The notes under the pieces: model-generated
Database searches by the model: none
Told to the model about the DNA's origin: nothing
What the model saw: only the letters and a program-made list of their open reading frames with translations
Shown: piece by piece, positions 41,013 through 50,676 of the stretch
Numbering within the stretch: position 1 is the stretch's first letter
Layout of the letters: the number at the start of each line of letters is the position of its first letter
Program-made: the position numbers and the translations under genes
DNA from: LBZV01 sp000993855
GTDB taxonomy: Bacteria; Patescibacteriota; Microgenomatia; Curtissbacterales; GWA2-41-24
Assembly: GCA_964492425.1 (NCBI GenBank)
Contig: CAZBKB010000002.1
Span: 22,085 to 86,084 of the forward strand
Direction: 5' to 3'
DNA length: 64,000 nt

Positions 41013-41364
41013 TAATAATCAACAATAGAACATAAGGCAGCAACAAAACTCCCCAATAAACTAAATATGGATAAGCAGTCTTCTTAAAAGTTTTTTTACT
41101 ACTCGTTATTCTATAGAGAAAAATTGAATGTAATAGAAGTCCAGAACCGTTTAACAGTATCATCACAATCTTTGGAGATCCAAATAAATTAAGCAAATAA
41201 GAACCATTCACATTTTTAGAAAATGCTTGAGTAAAGTTATTTGGGTCTAAACTACCTCGATAAAAAATCGTGTTTCTAGACGGACCCGCAAGAATTGACA
41301 TTGAAAGGAGAGTACCGAAAATCAATAGACTTAACAAATACGAAACAACGAGACTTTGCCTCAC
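41005..41364 (-). CDS. Hypothetical membrane protein (119 aa)
   Basis: There are three hydrophobic segments: residues about 5-25, 65-85 and 98-118. The loop between the first two contains polar and aromatic residues. No family is recognised. It is encoded on the minus strand with the following 160-residue membrane gene upstream of it. Confidence 0.55.
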   Translation of the reverse strand: MRQSLVVSYLLSLLIFGTLLSMSILAGPSRNTIFYRGSLDPNNFTQAFSKNVNGSYLLNLFGSPKIVMILLNGSGLLLHSIFLYRITSSKKTFKKTAYPYLVYWGVLLLPYVLLLIITI

Positions 41365-41402
41365 AATTTAATTATCGTGATTCGAAATTTTAAATGCAAT
41401 AA

Positions 41403-41885
41403 TTATTGGCTGGTGGAAGAAGAGGCATCCGTCGGTGACTCAGCTTTAATTATGCAGGGTGCGAGTTTACTTTTTTCATCTTCTGTGAAGTTTTGAGTTC
41501 CTTTATCCTGTACCATTTTTATAATCAAATCTTCGCTTAGGTTTTTCTGAACACAATTAACATTAACTGATCCAACACCTGGGACCGTTGTTTCCTCTGG
41601 TGTTTGTTGAGCTTGCGGCATTTGTTGAGATGGCGAACTTGGTCCTTGTCGCATAAGCTGATCAAAAGCACCCAATCTGAAGTTTGCAATTATAAACCAA
41701 ACCAAAAATGAACCAATCATAATCCAAATTAGATAAAAAATTATCGAAAGAATAGAAACAATTTTCTGTAGCACTAAAAACTTCCCGATAACATCTTTAA
41801 GTCTTACAACATTTACACCAGTAATTTTTAATCCTACAGCTTTTATACGATTAACTGTTTTTTTAGGAGCCATAAACTTCTGCAT
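41403..41885 (-). CDS. Single-pass membrane protein with C-terminal cysteine pair
   Basis: The 160-residue protein has a basic N-terminus, one strong membrane segment (I-I-F-Y-L-I-W-I-M-I-G-S-F-L-V-W-F-I-I-A), a glutamine/proline/serine-rich linker and a small C-terminal domain with two cysteines (N-C-V-Q-K and A-P-C-I-I-K) that may form a disulfide outside the cell. The second ATG (codon 5) is an alternative start. Function unknown. Confidence 0.55.
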   Translation of the reverse strand: MQKFMAPKKTVNRIKAVGLKITGVNVVRLKDVIGKFLVLQKIVSILSIIFYLIWIMIGSFLVWFIIANFRLGAFDQLMRQGPSSPSQQMPQAQQTPEETTVPGVGSVNVNCVQKNLSEDLIIKMVQDKGTQNFTEDEKSKLAPCIIKAESPTDASSSTSQ

Positions 41886-41938
41886 AGACTAACCTATTGT
41901 AAAAGTAAAATCAATAGGGGAATCTAATAATGGGTTTA

Positions 41939-41968
41939 TTGACTCAATACATATGTATTCAGTAAGAT
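41939..41968 (+). promoter_or_regulatory. Promoter with palindromic operator
   Basis: TTGACT (41939-41944) and TAAGAT (41963-41968) are 18 bases apart, and the spacer contains the 14-base palindrome AATACATATGTATT (41946-41959). The GTG start follows 9 bases after the -10 box. Confidence 0.5.
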
Positions 41969-41977
41969 AAACTTATA

Positions 41978-43132
41978 GTGATATTTACTAAAAAGCCACA
42001 GGATTCTAATACAAGTTTATCCCAAAAGGTTATCGGATTTGAACCCGAGGATAAACCTACGCCAACAGCTGGGAAATTACTCCTTTTCATAATGGCCGTC
42101 CTTCTAATTTTCCTAGGTGTGCAAGGCTTAAGGGACATAGAGAATATCCCGACTAAGCCTACACCTTTATCATATTGTGCAGATTCCGGGCTTAATACTA
42201 CCTTTTCCAACTTATCAACTAATAATTGCCAATTCTCAAAATACGAAGTTAAATACAAAATCCCTGAAATATATAAAAAGTATGAATCGACCATAATAGA
42301 AATTTCCAACTTAAATAAACAAAAAAGCAATCTAAATTCTCAGATTTACCAACTGGATAGCCAAATTTCTACAGTCCAAAGGGAATATGACCTAAGCCTT
42401 CAGGAAAATATCGCAAACGAAGATACAAGGATAGGTCAAACACCTGAGCAGTTAAGGCAAAGAGTACAATCGCTTCAAAATCAAAAACAAACTTTGCAGG
42501 CAAGTATTACTCCAATTAACGCCGAGTTGAATAAGCTTGAACCAATCACTATTACGGCCAACAAAGAATTAGAAGCTGCTGTCAAAAAAGCAAGAAGTGA
42601 TTACAATCACGATAAGGCAATTTACAACTTTAAAGTTTTTCTAATCCAATCTATTTTTGTATTTCCGCTCTTCTTTATATTTTTAAAAATTTACATGAGA
42701 TTTAAGTCGAATGACAGTCCACATACTGTAATTGCAACGACACTTGTAGGCGTTTCTGGACTATTTGTTTTGGGAATAACTATTTCATATTTATGGAGCA
42801 CATTTTTACAGGATATTCTGAAAGAGATATTTACATTAATTGCAGACCTTCCTCTCTTTAGGACAGTTTTCTACTATTTTGCGATGTTGTGCATCATCGT
42901 CATATTTGGTGGGGCAGTATATCACCTGCAAAAGAAAATATTTGACCCGACAAGGGTACAGCTCAGAAGACTTCGATCAAAAAAATGTCCATATTGTGAG
43001 TTCCCGTTTGGCTTTACAAAGGATTTTTGCCCAAGCTGTGGGAAGCAATTGATGGAAAAATGCTCCAAATGTCCCAAGCAAAGATATACTATCATGAAAC
43101 ATTGCCCCAACTGCGGATCAGAACAATCTTAA
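41978..43132 (+). CDS. Membrane protein with coiled coil and double zinc ribbon
   Basis: This 384-residue protein (GTG start) has a membrane segment at about 33-50, an extracytoplasmic coiled coil (about 95-200), three further membrane segments to about residue 320, and a C-terminal region with C-P-Y-C, C-P-S-C-G, C-S-K-C and C-P-N-C-G pairs, a double zinc ribbon. The arrangement suggests a membrane sensor or scaffold with a cytoplasmic metal-binding end. I do not recognise a named family. Confidence 0.6.
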   Translation: MIFTKKPQDSNTSLSQKVIGFEPEDKPTPTAGKLLLFIMAVLLIFLGVQGLRDIENIPTKPTPLSYCADSGLNTTFSNLSTNNCQFSKYEVKYKIPEIYKKYESTIIEISNLNKQKSNLNSQIYQLDSQISTVQREYDLSLQENIANEDTRIGQTPEQLRQRVQSLQNQKQTLQASITPINAELNKLEPITITANKELEAAVKKARSDYNHDKAIYNFKVFLIQSIFVFPLFFIFLKIYMRFKSNDSPHTVIATTLVGVSGLFVLGITISYLWSTFLQDILKEIFTLIADLPLFRTVFYYFAMLCIIVIFGGAVYHLQKKIFDPTRVQLRRLRSKKCPYCEFPFGFTKDFCPSCGKQLMEKCSKCPKQRYTIMKHCPNCGSEQS

Positions 43133-43162
43133 ATGTCAGCTTATTGAAACGCATCCAACTTT

Positions 43163-43191
43163 TTGCATTTTTGCAAAACATAGCTTATAAT
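43163..43191 (+). promoter_or_regulatory. Promoter of the second purine block (leaderless)
   Basis: TTGCAT (43163-43168) and a perfect TATAAT (43186-43191) are 17 bases apart. Six bases separate the -10 box from the purP1 ATG at 43198, so transcription should start at or next to the ATG. Confidence 0.75.
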
Positions 43192-43197
43192 TCACAG

Positions 43198-44211
43198 ATG
43201 GCGGCACCAAATCCATATAAAATCGCCACTCTCTGCTCACATTCCGCGCTGCAAATTTTGAAGGGTGCAAAAGACGAAAACTTCAAAACAATATTAATCT
43301 CTATCCCAGATCGCGTATCTCTTTATAACAGATTCAAATTCATTGACCAAATTATCCAAATAGAGAAATGGTCAGATTTTGCAAAAATAGAAGATAAACT
43401 AAAAAAGGAAAACGCAATAATTGTTCCTCACGGATCATTTGTGGCTTACCTGGGCGTTGACTTAAACAAAAATATGAAAATTCCATATTTTGGAAACAAG
43501 TCAGTGCTTGACTGGGAAAGCGATCGAAAAATGCAAAGAGAGTGGCTTATAAAGGCAAATATTCCGGTCCCAAGACGATTTAAAAAAGGAGAAAAAATCG
43601 ACAGACCTGTAATTGTAAAATCATTTGGTGCAGCTGGAGGACATGGTTACTTTTTTGCAAAAAACCAGAAAGAGTTTAATAAAAGAATTAAAAATTTTAA
43701 ACCAAAAAACTTTATAGTCCAAGAATATGTCATCGGAGTACCATTATATATTCATTACTTTTACTCCCCAATCACAAACGATTTACAGATTCTTTCAATC
43801 GATAGGCGATATGAATCAAATGTAGACTCTCTTGGCAGAATTCCTGTGCAAAACCAGACAGGTCTAGGGATTGAACCGTCGTTTGTAGTGGTTGGCAATT
43901 CCCCATTGACTCTTCGAGAATCACTTTTGTCGGAGGCTTTTAGCATGGGTGAAAGAGTAGTTGCAACATCAAAAGAGCTAATCGGCAGAGGTTTATGGGG
44001 TCCGTTTTGCCTAGAAACCATTATTACACCAGAACAAAAATTTTCGATTATAGAAGTCTCATGTCGTATAGTTGCAGGTACTAATTTATTTATAAACGGT
44101 TCACCCTATGCCTCTTTATATTGGGATAAGAATGTTTCAACTGGTAGAAGGATCTCAATGGAAATCAGGGAAGCAATCAAAAACAATCAACTAAAAAAAA
44201 TACTTAATTAA
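43198..44211 (+). CDS. purP: FAICAR synthetase PurP, first copy (archaeal type)
   Basis: PurP makes FAICAR from AICAR, formate and ATP, replacing the formyltransferase half of PurH. The ATG at 43198 fits the promoter; upstream sequence overlaps the previous gene. The 337-residue product follows archaeal PurP closely: I-A-T-L-C-S-H-S-A-L-Q-I at the start, V-P-H-G-S-F-V-A-Y, an ATP-grasp loop G-A-A-G-G-H-G-Y-F, D-R-R-Y-E-S-N-V-D-S-L-G-R and V-S-C-R-I-V-A-G-T-N. Two bases separate it from purA. Confidence 0.88.
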   Translation: MAAPNPYKIATLCSHSALQILKGAKDENFKTILISIPDRVSLYNRFKFIDQIIQIEKWSDFAKIEDKLKKENAIIVPHGSFVAYLGVDLNKNMKIPYFGNKSVLDWESDRKMQREWLIKANIPVPRRFKKGEKIDRPVIVKSFGAAGGHGYFFAKNQKEFNKRIKNFKPKNFIVQEYVIGVPLYIHYFYSPITNDLQILSIDRRYESNVDSLGRIPVQNQTGLGIEPSFVVVGNSPLTLRESLLSEAFSMGERVVATSKELIGRGLWGPFCLETIITPEQKFSIIEVSCRIVAGTNLFINGSPYASLYWDKNVSTGRRISMEIREAIKNNQLKKILN

Positions 44212-44213
44212 CA

Positions 44214-45494
44214 ATGTCAAAAAAATCTATTAAAAATTGGAAGGGATTAGCAGCAGTTTTAGGTATAGATTGGGGTGATTCTGGCAAAGGTCGTTTAGTA
44301 GATGATTTAGCAGGGAATGCACAAATAGTAGCCCGTTACAACGGTGGTTCTAATACCGGTCATACGGTAGAGAACAAATTTGGGAAATTTGCTCTTCATA
44401 TAATCCCTTCCGGAATCTTTCACAAAAACGCTAAGTGCTTAGTTGGAAGGAACGTTGCTGTAGATTTAGATTCTCTAGTAGATGAAATAAATCTCCTGAG
44501 GAAAGCAGGTGTTACATACAACAATCTCGTCATTGATTCGCAAGCGTCACTTACTATGCCTTGGCATAAACTTCGTGATGGTATCAGAGAGAAAATGAGG
44601 GGCACAAAAAAAGTAGGTACCACAGGTAAAGGCACAGGCCCAACGTATGCAGACAGAACTGAAAGGGTTGGTCTTTTAGTCGCCGATTTATTTTCTTCCG
44701 ATTTTAAGGATAAGTTAACATCAGAAGTGGAAATTCAAAACAAACTTTTTAGTCTTAGGTTAAATGCTCGTCAAATATTAGATCAATACATTTCTTATAA
44801 AAAAACAATTAACAACTATATTGGTGACACTGCAGATGTCGTTAGGAAAGCAATCAAAAACTCTAAAAATATTTTATTTGAAGGTGCGCAAGGATATTTT
44901 CTAGATATAGATGCAGGTACGTATCCTTTCGTTACATCATCTAACCCAGGCATGGCTGGCATCCTAAGATCGTTCGACGTTCATCCCGCAGATTTTGATG
45001 AAGTGATAGGAATTACCAAAGCTTATACCACCAGAGTTGGAGAAGGGCCAATGCCAACAAGAATTGAAGGTAAAATAGCAGATATCATTGTAAAAAACGG
45101 TCATGAGGTGGGAACAACAACAGGACGAATTAGAAGCCCGGGCTGGTTAGATCTGGTATTGATAAAAGAAGCGGTAACAATAAATAGAATTACAGCCATT
45201 GCGGTCACAAAATTAGACGTGCTCTCTGGTATAAAAACACTTAAATTTTGTATTGGCTATAAATTAAAGAATCAACCCCAAAACTATAAACCACATAATG
45301 CAGATCATCTTTCAAGAGTTACACCAATTTATCAAGAATGTCCGGGGTGGGCGGAGGATATTTCTGCTTGCAGAAATCGTACAGACCTACCAAAAAATGC
45401 TAAGGCTTATATTAAAATAATCGAAGATATAGTAGGTATACCGGTAAAATTTATTGGGGTTGGACCAAAAAGAGGTGAAGTTATATATGAATAA
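44214..45494 (+). CDS. purA: Adenylosuccinate synthetase
   Basis: This 426-residue GTP-dependent ligase joins IMP and aspartate. The P-loop at residues 20-26 reads W-G-D-S-G-K-G, where most family members have W-G-D-E-G-K-G: the catalytic aspartate stays but glutamate is replaced by serine. N-G-G-S-N-T-G-H-T, G-T-T-G-K-G-T-G-P and T-T-G-R-I-R are intact. It lies between the two purP copies and overlaps the second by 8 bases. Confidence 0.96.
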   Translation: MSKKSIKNWKGLAAVLGIDWGDSGKGRLVDDLAGNAQIVARYNGGSNTGHTVENKFGKFALHIIPSGIFHKNAKCLVGRNVAVDLDSLVDEINLLRKAGVTYNNLVIDSQASLTMPWHKLRDGIREKMRGTKKVGTTGKGTGPTYADRTERVGLLVADLFSSDFKDKLTSEVEIQNKLFSLRLNARQILDQYISYKKTINNYIGDTADVVRKAIKNSKNILFEGAQGYFLDIDAGTYPFVTSSNPGMAGILRSFDVHPADFDEVIGITKAYTTRVGEGPMPTRIEGKIADIIVKNGHEVGTTTGRIRSPGWLDLVLIKEAVTINRITAIAVTKLDVLSGIKTLKFCIGYKLKNQPQNYKPHNADHLSRVTPIYQECPGWAEDISACRNRTDLPKNAKAYIKIIEDIVGIPVKFIGVGPKRGEVIYE

Positions 45495-46578
45495 TAATAT
45501 ACATACTATTGCCACCCTCGGTTCACACAGTGCACTCGATATATGTAGAGGGGCAAAAGATGAAGGATTCAAAACATTAGTATTAACAGAACCAGGACGT
45601 GATAAAACTTATTCCCAATATTATAAAACAAATGATATATACGGTTGTGTAGATGAAGTATTAGAATTACCAAAATTTAAAGATCTACTTAACAAGAAAA
45701 ACCAAAAAATTTTAAACGGCAAAAACTCAATATTTATCCCCCACAGATCATTTGAAGTTTATATAAACGATTATGACGCTATAGAAAATAAATTTAAGGT
45801 ACCCATGTTTGGTAATCGAAAATTATTAAGAGCAGAAGAGCGAACAGCAAAGCCAAATCAATATGATATTTTGGACCAAGCTGGAATCAAATATCCACAA
45901 GCATTTAAATCACCTGATAAAATCGACAGGATGGTAATTGTAAAAGTTGCAGAAAAAGAAAGGGGATTCGAGAGAGCTTTCTTTTTGGCATCAAGTGAAA
46001 AAGATTTTAAGATCACCTCAGACATACTACTAGTTGAGGGGAAAATAACAAAAGAAGCTTTAGACACCGCGGTTATAGAGGAGTTTGTACTGGGTGTACA
46101 AGTAAATTTTAACTTTTTTTACTCCCCTATTTATGACCGTCTTGAGTTGATAGGAACCGATACTAGACGCCAGACAAACCTTGATGGCTTACTTCGTCTC
46201 CCGTCTATATTCCAAAACCAAATTATGGATAAAATCCACTTAAAATATGAGGAGGCAGGCCATATAGCTGTGACATCGCTAGAGTCACTACTGGAACCAG
46301 CTTACGAAGCAGGTGAACGTTTTACAAAAGCCTGCAAAAAATTATTCTCTCCAGGAGTTATAGGGCCTTTTTCGCTGCAGGCGGTAGTTACTGCAGGACC
46401 GCCAAAAAAAGAAATTGTGGTTTTTGACGTTTCACCAAGAATGCCTGGTTCGCCTGGTATAGCTGCAACACCATATACGAAATATTTGTTCGGCAAAAAT
46501 TTAAGCATGGGTGAAAGGGTTGCAATGGAAATAAGAAATGCTATTGAAAAGCAACAACTGGAAACATTATTAACATGA
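45487..46578 (+). CDS. PurP paralogue, second copy
   Basis: From the ATG at 45487 this 363-residue ATP-grasp protein keeps the PurP layout: I-A-T-L-G-S-H-S-A-L-D-I, F-I-P-H-R-S-F, a PurP-like F-F-Y-S-P-I-Y segment and G-T-D-T-R-R-Q-T-N-L-D-G. The ATP-grasp loop is changed to K-V-A-E-K-E-R-G-F-E-R-A and the late motif to V-S-P-R-M-P-G-S-P, so it is clearly diverged from copy 1. It could form a mixed oligomer with PurP, catalyse a related step, or act in a missing reaction. It overlaps purB by ATGA. Confidence 0.8.
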   Translation: MNNNIHTIATLGSHSALDICRGAKDEGFKTLVLTEPGRDKTYSQYYKTNDIYGCVDEVLELPKFKDLLNKKNQKILNGKNSIFIPHRSFEVYINDYDAIENKFKVPMFGNRKLLRAEERTAKPNQYDILDQAGIKYPQAFKSPDKIDRMVIVKVAEKERGFERAFFLASSEKDFKITSDILLVEGKITKEALDTAVIEEFVLGVQVNFNFFYSPIYDRLELIGTDTRRQTNLDGLLRLPSIFQNQIMDKIHLKYEEAGHIAVTSLESLLEPAYEAGERFTKACKKLFSPGVIGPFSLQAVVTAGPPKKEIVVFDVSPRMPGSPGIAATPYTKYLFGKNLSMGERVAMEIRNAIEKQQLETLLT

Positions 46579-47963
46579 AAACCGATTTCACCATATATCA
46601 ATCGCCATTTTCTTGGAGATATGCATCGAATGAAATGCGTACCATTTTTTCGGAAGTACATAAACGCAAAACATGGAGAAAAGTATGGATTGCCCTAGCA
46701 AAAGCACAAGTAAAACAAGGGCTAATTAGCAAAAAAGAGTTAGAAGACATAGAAAAATATAAAAACAAGATCGATATAGAAAGCGCCCAAAAAATCGAAA
46801 AAGATTTAAAACATGATTTGATGGCGGAAGTTCGCACGTTCGCAAGCCAAGCGAAAATAGGTGGCGGTAAAATCCATTTTGGAGCAACGAGCCAGGATAT
46901 AGAAGATAACACAGATGCTTTAATTTTTCTCTCAGCTGTAAATATAATCGAACAAAAAATAAAGAAACTTCTTAAAATTTGGGCAAAGAAAATTGAAGAA
47001 AATAAAAGTCTTGTTTGCATGGCTTATACCCATCTACAACCTGCAGAACCAACGACCTTAGGTTACAGATTTTCTTCCTACGCTCAGGATCTCATGATTG
47101 ACTTGGAACTTTTAAAATTTGTCAAAGGTCAGATCAAGGGAAAAGGAATCAAAGGCGCGGTTGGCAACAGCGCAAGTTATGTGTCAATCTTAAGCGGCAA
47201 AGCAAACAGGCTGGAGGAAGATATTATGAAAGATCTTGGATTAGAAGCATTCAATGTCACGACCCAAGTTTATCCAAGAAAAATAGACTACTTCGTATTA
47301 ACTTTACTTGCTTCAATTGCGCAAAGCCTCACCAAATTCGCTTTTGACCTTAGAATTATGCAATCTTCCCCATTTGGTGAACTAGCCGAACCTTTTGGCC
47401 ATAAACAAGTAGGTTCTAGTGCTATGCCTTTTAAAAGAAATCCGCAAAATGCAGAACGAATTTGTTCGCTTGCGCGATACATAGCTAGTCTTACTAAAGT
47501 TGCTTGGGATAACGCTGCAAATTCACTTCTTGAAAGAACACTAGATGATTCAGCATCTCGCAGGCTGATTATCCCGGATGGTTTTTTAGCAACGGACGAA
47601 ATCCTTAAAGTTGCAGTATTTATTGTGAAAGACCTTGCGATCAACAAAAAAAATATTGAGAAAAATTTAAACTTATATGGCCCATTTTCTGCGCTTGAGG
47701 CGATACTTTTAAAAAGCACTAAAAAAGGTGCTAATCGTCAGGAGATGCACGAAATTCTTAGAAATCATTCAATTCAGGTTTATGATGAAATGCAAAAAAC
47801 TGGGAAAAATAATCTCAAGAAGCATATCGAAGGAGATAAAAAAATTTTGAAATTCCTCACAATAGAAGAAATAAAGGATGCAGCAAATTATAAAAAATAT
47901 GTAGGACTTGCAGTCGCAAAATCACAACAAACTACCCGCAAAATAAGAGTTATCACAAAATGA
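46575..47963 (+). CDS. purB: Adenylosuccinate lyase
   Basis: PurB removes fumarate from both SAICAR and adenylosuccinate. The signature loop S-S-A-M-P-F-K-R-N-P-Q is at 281-291, T-S-Q-D-I-E-D-N at 105-112 and the histidine segment T-H-L-Q-P-A at 152-157. The length, 462 residues, is normal. It overlaps purP2 and purK by four bases each. Confidence 0.96.
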   Translation: MKTDFTIYQSPFSWRYASNEMRTIFSEVHKRKTWRKVWIALAKAQVKQGLISKKELEDIEKYKNKIDIESAQKIEKDLKHDLMAEVRTFASQAKIGGGKIHFGATSQDIEDNTDALIFLSAVNIIEQKIKKLLKIWAKKIEENKSLVCMAYTHLQPAEPTTLGYRFSSYAQDLMIDLELLKFVKGQIKGKGIKGAVGNSASYVSILSGKANRLEEDIMKDLGLEAFNVTTQVYPRKIDYFVLTLLASIAQSLTKFAFDLRIMQSSPFGELAEPFGHKQVGSSAMPFKRNPQNAERICSLARYIASLTKVAWDNAANSLLERTLDDSASRRLIIPDGFLATDEILKVAVFIVKDLAINKKNIEKNLNLYGPFSALEAILLKSTKKGANRQEMHEILRNHSIQVYDEMQKTGKNNLKKHIEGDKKILKFLTIEEIKDAANYKKYVGLAVAKSQQTTRKIRVITK

Positions 47964-49081
47964 AAACACTCGGAATTATTGGCGGTGGGCAACTGGGCAG
48001 AATGTTAGTGGAGGCTGCCCAAAAGTTAACAATTTCAACCATTGTTCTTGATCCAACATCCAATAGCCCTGCAGGTCAAATTACAGAACAAATTATTGGG
48101 GATTTTAAAGATCCAATCCAAATAAAGAAAATAGCTGGCTTGTCAAAATTTCTAACCTGGGAGATTGAAAGTGCGAAGTCAAAAGCACTTAAAGCATTAC
48201 AAGCTAAAGGAGCTATTGTAAATCCCAATCCGCGAAGCTTAGAAGTAATTCAAGATAAATTACGCCAAAAAAATTTTTTAAAGGAGTACAAAATTCCACT
48301 TCCAGCCTTCACAAAAGTTAAAAGTGAAAAAGACATTAATAAGGTTGCAGAATACCTTAGGTTTCCACTTGTTTTAAAATCCAGATTCCATGCATACGAC
48401 GGCCGTGGTAATGTCGTAATTCATTCTAAAAAAGACATCCAAGCTGCCCTAAAAAAACTAAGAGGGGCAGACCTATATTTAGAAGAATTCATTTCTTTTG
48501 AAAAAGAACTTGCAATACAAATTGCCAGAGACACGAAAGGAAATCAGGTAATTTATCCTGTTGTTGAGACAATCCAAAAAAACAGTATATGTCATACCGT
48601 AATATATCCGGCAGATATTACAAAAAATATTGAAAAATCGGCAATTGAAATTGCCCAAAAAATAGTATCCAAACTTTTTGGAGCAGGAATTTTTGCAGTG
48701 GAAATGTTTTTAACTAAAAATGGAAAAATATTAATAAACGAGATTGCTCCGCGAGTCCATAATAGTGGTCATTGGACAATCGAAGGATGTAATGTTTCAC
48801 AATTCGAAAATCATGTAAGAGCAGTATGCTCAATGCCGCTTGTGTCAGTAAAACCAAAAAAGAAAGCTGCCGTAATGATAAACATTTTAGGCCAGAGAAA
48901 TGGAAAGGCAAATTTAAAGTGTATGAAGTATATTCAGAAAATGGATAGCACTTATTTACATATATATGGTAAATTCGAAACAAGGATAGAAAGAAAAATG
49001 GGTCATATAACTGTTACAGGCAATGACGTTGAAAGCACACTAAAAAAAGCCCTAAGCGCAAGAAAGGCAATTACAATATGA
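47960..49081 (+). CDS. purK: N5-CAIR synthetase
   Basis: This 373-residue ATP-grasp enzyme carboxylates AIR with bicarbonate. G-I-I-G-G-G-Q-L-G-R-M at the start, K-S-R-F-H-A-Y-D-G-R-G-N in the ATP site and N-E-I-A-P-R-V-H-N-S-G-H-W-T near the end are diagnostic. It works with PurE, encoded immediately downstream with an ATGA overlap. Confidence 0.97.
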   Translation: MKTLGIIGGGQLGRMLVEAAQKLTISTIVLDPTSNSPAGQITEQIIGDFKDPIQIKKIAGLSKFLTWEIESAKSKALKALQAKGAIVNPNPRSLEVIQDKLRQKNFLKEYKIPLPAFTKVKSEKDINKVAEYLRFPLVLKSRFHAYDGRGNVVIHSKKDIQAALKKLRGADLYLEEFISFEKELAIQIARDTKGNQVIYPVVETIQKNSICHTVIYPADITKNIEKSAIEIAQKIVSKLFGAGIFAVEMFLTKNGKILINEIAPRVHNSGHWTIEGCNVSQFENHVRAVCSMPLVSVKPKKKAAVMINILGQRNGKANLKCMKYIQKMDSTYLHIYGKFETRIERKMGHITVTGNDVESTLKKALSARKAITI

Positions 49082-49683
49082 AAAATGCGCAAGTAGCAAT
49101 AATCATGGGTTCGGATAGTGACTTGGAAGTAATGTCAGATACCGCAAAAATCTTAGATAAGTTTAATGTTCCTTACAAATTAACTATCGTCTCTGCTCAT
49201 AGAACGCCGAAAAGGATGTACGATTTTGCAAAAAATGCCAAAAATAATGGAATTAAAATTATAATTGCCGCAGCGGGCGGAGCGGCACATTTACCTGGTA
49301 TGACTGCAGCCTTAACAAATATTCCCGTTATCGGTGTACCAATAAAGACAAAAACTATGGATGGTCTAGATTCCTTTCTGTCTATTGCCCAAATGCCTCC
49401 AGGTATACCGGTTGCAACAGTTGCCATAAATGGTTCAAAAAATGCGGCATTATTAGCAATTAAGATTCTTGCAATAAGCTCTCCGATATTGTATAAACAG
49501 CTAGAAAAATTTCAAAAAGACCAAGAGATCTCAGTAGAGTCCAAAGCCATAGAACTTGAGTCAACTAGTTTTAAAAAATACTTGGCCCGTTTAAATTTAC
49601 CTCACGGGCTGTCTGCCACAAGAAGTGGAAAGGCAAGTGGCTATGATGAATTGGTTATTTCTGCACCAGAGAAGACAAAATGA
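49078..49683 (+). CDS. purE: N5-CAIR mutase with C-terminal extension
   Basis: The class I PurE core is clear: G-S-D-S-D-L at the start, S-A-H-R-T-P-K-R with the active-site histidine, and A-A-A-G-G-A-A-H-L-P-G-M. At 201 residues it is about 35-40 longer than usual, with an unrelated C-terminal extension rich in serine. The presence of purK shows the bacterial two-step route. Confidence 0.96.
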   Translation: MKNAQVAIIMGSDSDLEVMSDTAKILDKFNVPYKLTIVSAHRTPKRMYDFAKNAKNNGIKIIIAAAGGAAHLPGMTAALTNIPVIGVPIKTKTMDGLDSFLSIAQMPPGIPVATVAINGSKNAALLAIKILAISSPILYKQLEKFQKDQEISVESKAIELESTSFKKYLARLNLPHGLSATRSGKASGYDELVISAPEKTK

Positions 49684-50651
49684 TTGATAAAAAAATAATT
49701 AAAAAAAACATACCCAACACTATTGCAAAAATAGATTTTAAGGGTCTTGGTAAAAGACAAAGCGGCAAGGTTCGTGATTGGTATTCTATAAATCATTTAA
49801 GAATATTGATAGCCACAGACAGAATATCCGCTTTCGATAAAGTGCTAGGAACGATTCCATTTCGTGGGGCGGTTTTAAATCTGCTTTCCCATTTCTGGTT
49901 TGAGCAAACACGTGACATTATTCAAAATCATATGATTGGGGTAGTAGACCCCAATATAATGCTAGTTGCAGAATGCGATCCGTTAGACATAGAAGTAGTA
50001 GTTAGAGGTTATATAACAGGAGTAACAGATACTTCTTTGTGGAAACATTACGAAAGAGGCCAAAGAACAATCTACGGGATAAAATTTCCCGAAGGCCTCA
50101 AAAAAAACCAAAAACTTAAAACTGCAGTTATTACCCCAACAACCCGTGCAACCGGCAAAGGTGGCCATGACGAGCCAATTACAAAGAAAGAAATTATTCA
50201 ACACAAACTTGTATCATCTGCGATTTGGCGTCAGATAGAAAAAACAGTTTTTAAACTCTATGAAAGAGGCACAAAAATTGCAGATAGAGCTGGTCTTATT
50301 CTTGCAGATACTAAGTACGAATTTGGGCTTGATAAAAGAGGCAAACTTATTCTTATAGACGAAATCCATACTCCAGACAGTAGCAGGTATTGGCTCAAGA
50401 AAACCTACAGGGAAAAATTCAGAAATGACGAAGAGGTGGATAATGCAGATAAGGAAATCATGAGACTTTGGTTTACAAAACAAGGGTATGCCGGAAAGGG
50501 CAAGGCTCCACAAATGACGGATGATCTTATTGTAAAAATTTCGCTAAAGTATCAGGAGGTATATGAAAAGCTTACTGGAGAAAAATTTACTATCGATTTA
50601 TCAAAATCTCCAATTGAGCGTATCAACGAAAGTTTAACAAAATTACTCTAA
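49680..50651 (+). CDS. purC: SAICAR synthetase
   Basis: This 323-residue enzyme joins aspartate to CAIR. G-K-V-R-D-W-Y at about 28-34, I-A-T-D-R-I-S-A-F-D-K and R-G-Y-I-T-G are conserved, as is L-I-D-E-I-H-T-P-D-S-S-R-Y-W toward the end. The length fits the longer PurC class. It ends the overlapping run that begins at purP1. Confidence 0.96.
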   Translation: MIDKKIIKKNIPNTIAKIDFKGLGKRQSGKVRDWYSINHLRILIATDRISAFDKVLGTIPFRGAVLNLLSHFWFEQTRDIIQNHMIGVVDPNIMLVAECDPLDIEVVVRGYITGVTDTSLWKHYERGQRTIYGIKFPEGLKKNQKLKTAVITPTTRATGKGGHDEPITKKEIIQHKLVSSAIWRQIEKTVFKLYERGTKIADRAGLILADTKYEFGLDKRGKLILIDEIHTPDSSRYWLKKTYREKFRNDEEVDNADKEIMRLWFTKQGYAGKGKAPQMTDDLIVKISLKYQEVYEKLTGEKFTIDLSKSPIERINESLTKLL

Positions 50652-50676
50652 GCAGGCTTTTTTGATACAATAACCT

